A stretch of 64,000 nt of DNA, from NCBI RefSeq assembly GCF_000312045.1, contig NZ_HE978635.1, positions 959,296-1,023,295 of the forward strand, written 5' to 3'. The notes beneath the pieces are model-generated. The model was not told where the DNA came from and ran no database searches. It saw nothing but the letters and a program-made list of their open reading frames with translations. Positions 62,742-64,000 of the stretch are shown here, one piece after another. A program made the position numbers and the translations under genes. This DNA is from Noviherbaspirillum massiliense JC206 (GTDB lineage Bacteria; Pseudomonadota; Gammaproteobacteria; Burkholderiales; Burkholderiaceae_D). Positions within the stretch are counted from its first letter, which is position 1; every line of letters starts with the position of its first letter.

Positions 62742-63587
62742 ATGTTGATGACGCACCTGCCGGACACCGGCTCCGCTTCTCATTCCGTGCCCGCCAACTC
62801 TCCTGCCGGCGCTGCATGGCAGCGCCAGGGCAAACTCTGGTCCAGCCTGAAGGAAGTATGCGAACTGCTGCGCATTCCCGCGCCTTCCTCCGCCAGTGGC
62901 ACCGATGAGGAATTGCAGTTCCAGCACATGCAGTTCAAGACCGGGCAGCGCATCCATACCATCGGCCAGCCCTTCGACATGCTCTACATCGTCAATTCCG
63001 GCTTCCTGAAGACGGTGCTGATCGATGAGTTCGGCAGCGAACAGGTCCTGAGCTTCCCGATGAAAGGCGACATCTTTGGCGTCGACGGCATCCATGGCAA
63101 GCACTACACCTCGGAAGCCGTCGCACTCTCCAACTGCGACATCATCCTGGTGCCGTTCAAGGCATTTTCGGCCCTCGGCAAGACCCACGCCGAACTGGAG
63201 TCGGCAATCTACGGCGTCATGAGCCGCGAACTCGTGCGCGAGCAGGCGATGATCAGCGCACTGGCCTCCCTCAGCGCAGAAGCCCGCGTCGCACGCTTCC
63301 TGGTATTCCTGTCCCAGCGCTTCACCGAAATGGGCTATTCGGGCACGCAGTTCAACCTGCGCATGACGCGCCATGAAATCGGCAATTACCTCGGCCTGAC
63401 GCTGGAAACGGTCAGCCGCACCTTTTCGGCATTGAATGCCATCGGCCTGGTTGCAGTGGACCAGCGCTCCATCGTCATTCACGACCTGCAGGCGCTCAAG
63501 ACACTGCGCCGCCTGCCGCCATCCCGCTCGCGCGCCAAGCAACTGGCGGCAAAGGCGCTCGCCAAGCAGCAGCTGGCCGGCGCTTAA
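62742..63587 (+). CDS. FNR/CRP-family regulator lacking the iron-sulfur cysteines
   Basis: This 281-aa protein has a cNMP-type sensor (FKTGQRIHTIGQPFDMLYIV, SFPMKGDIFGVDGIHG) and a C-terminal helix-turn-helix, MTRHEIGNYLGLTLETVSRT. The recognition helix ETVSR matches FNR's E-x2-SR, which reads TTGAT. Only two cysteines (in EVCELL and SNCDII) are present before the helix-turn-helix, not the four that bind FNR's 4Fe-4S cluster. It is therefore more like Dnr or FixK in lacking the cluster. The C-terminal tail (RSRAKQLAAKALAKQQLAGA) is basic. ATG at 62742 follows AAGGAAA. Confidence 0.9.
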   Translation: MLMTHLPDTGSASHSVPANSPAGAAWQRQGKLWSSLKEVCELLRIPAPSSASGTDEELQFQHMQFKTGQRIHTIGQPFDMLYIVNSGFLKTVLIDEFGSEQVLSFPMKGDIFGVDGIHGKHYTSEAVALSNCDIILVPFKAFSALGKTHAELESAIYGVMSRELVREQAMISALASLSAEARVARFLVFLSQRFTEMGYSGTQFNLRMTRHEIGNYLGLTLETVSRTFSALNAIGLVAVDQRSIVIHDLQALKTLRRLPPSRSRAKQLAAKALAKQQLAGA

Positions 63588-63606
63588 GACTCCTTCCCTT
63601 CCGATC

Positions 63607-63627
63607 CGCCGCGCCGAAAGCGCGGCG
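63607..63627 (+). terminator. GC-rich hairpin after the FNR-family gene
   Basis: CGCCGCGC and GCGCGGCG form a perfect eight-base stem with a CGAAA loop, 20 bases after the stop. No T run follows, so termination is uncertain. The next 240 bases to the glycosyltransferase show nothing recognisable. Confidence 0.45.
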
Positions 63628-63875
63628 TGAAAGTACGCGGCATATCCGGGCAAAGTCTTGCCTGCCCGGGTGTTGCCGCGTTGCTCGCGTTCATGTTTTC
63701 CCCGCCGGTTTCAGTCCGGTCTTGCTGCCGTTCCCGTGCGCCCGGATTGCCCTGAAAAATCCGCCCTCCCTTATTGCTGCCGCACAGGAATTCGAGGCCA
63801 CGGTGGTATGGCTTTTGCAGCCCTTACAAGCCCAATCTCCATGCGGGCTTCGCAGGGTCTAAGCTGCACAACGCC

Positions 63876-64000
63876 ATGAAAATCGCGCAAGTCTCTCCGC
63901 TTTTCGAAAGCGTTCCTCCCAGGACTTATGGCGGTACCGAACGCGTCGTCTCCTACCTCACGGAAGAACTGGTCCGGCTGGGCCATGACGTGACCCTGTT
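63876..64000 (+). CDS. glycosyltransferase family 4, N-terminus only
   Basis: The 41 residues visible begin MKIAQVSPLFESVPPRTYGG, then TERVVSYLTEELVRLGHDVT. This is the donor-free N-terminal Rossmann start of GT4 enzymes (KIAQVSPLFES, YGGTERVV, L.RRGHDVTL). The gene continues past the right edge. The acceptor and sugar cannot be told. Confidence 0.8.
   Translation, partial: MKIAQVSPLFESVPPRTYGGTERVVSYLTEELVRLGHDVTL

Overview
The window looks like chromosomal DNA of a beta-proteobacterium of the order Burkholderiales, most likely Oxalobacteraceae (Herbaspirillum/Noviherbaspirillum/Massilia type). This is inferred from the high GC content, two general porins of the Burkholderiales type, TctC/Bug-type binding proteins and the urtABCDE-ureDABCEFG gene order. 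No rRNA, tRNA or CRISPR array was seen.

Layout. (1) 1-7.3 kb is a purine-nitrogen module: 8-oxoguanine deaminase (left edge, partial), a BMP-type lipoprotein, a CDA-fold guanine-type deaminase, a Rieske oxygenase, and an ABC transporter of the NMT1/SsuABC type. (2) 7.3-14.9 kb is a degraded accessory region. It holds intact genes (polar-amino-acid-type binding protein, LDH2-family dehydrogenase, LysR regulator, TctC/Bug protein) among gene fragments: two decayed copies of the permease 3' end, and remnants of tctC, an EAL phosphodiesterase, nhaA and a DUF3732-like ATPase. (3) 14.9-18.4 kb encodes a 1145-aa hybrid histidine kinase, followed by an IS5-like transposase remnant. (4) 19-26.5 kb holds a small lipoprotein, two porins flanking a BCCT transporter, a MOT1-type molybdate transporter and a membrane-anchored cNMP-binding protein. 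(5) 26.6-38.8 kb is a urea module: a small protein, a HupE/UreJ nickel permease, the urea ABC transporter and the complete urease operon. (6) 38.9-44.2 kb holds a CheB-like methylesterase with a zinc ribbon, an MpaB/DUF2236 protein with DadA, and an MBL-fold RNA nuclease-like protein. (7) 44.2-56.2 kb encodes a translationally coupled pair: a 2607-aa DUF11/SdrD-B repeat surface protein and a 1377-aa OmpA-domain outer-membrane barrel. (8) 56.4-64 kb holds a REC-GGDEF diguanylate cyclase, a CheB-CheR-PAS-kinase-receiver fusion, an FNR/CRP regulator and the start of a glycosyltransferase.

How it fits together. Sequences matching the sigma-54 (RpoN) -24/-12 promoter lie at sensible distances upstream of seven genes: 8-oxoguanine deaminase, the BMP lipoprotein, the NMT1-like binding protein, porin 1, a 75-aa protein, hupE and urtA. 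NtrC-like half-sites accompany several of them. This suggests one nitrogen-starvation regulon running from purine capture through urea uptake to nickel supply and urease. A second theme is FNR-type control: two perfect TTGAT-N4-ATCAA boxes lie upstream of the small lipoprotein and of the giant surface-protein pair, and an FNR-family regulator with the matching recognition helix, but without the iron-sulfur cysteines, is encoded at the right end.
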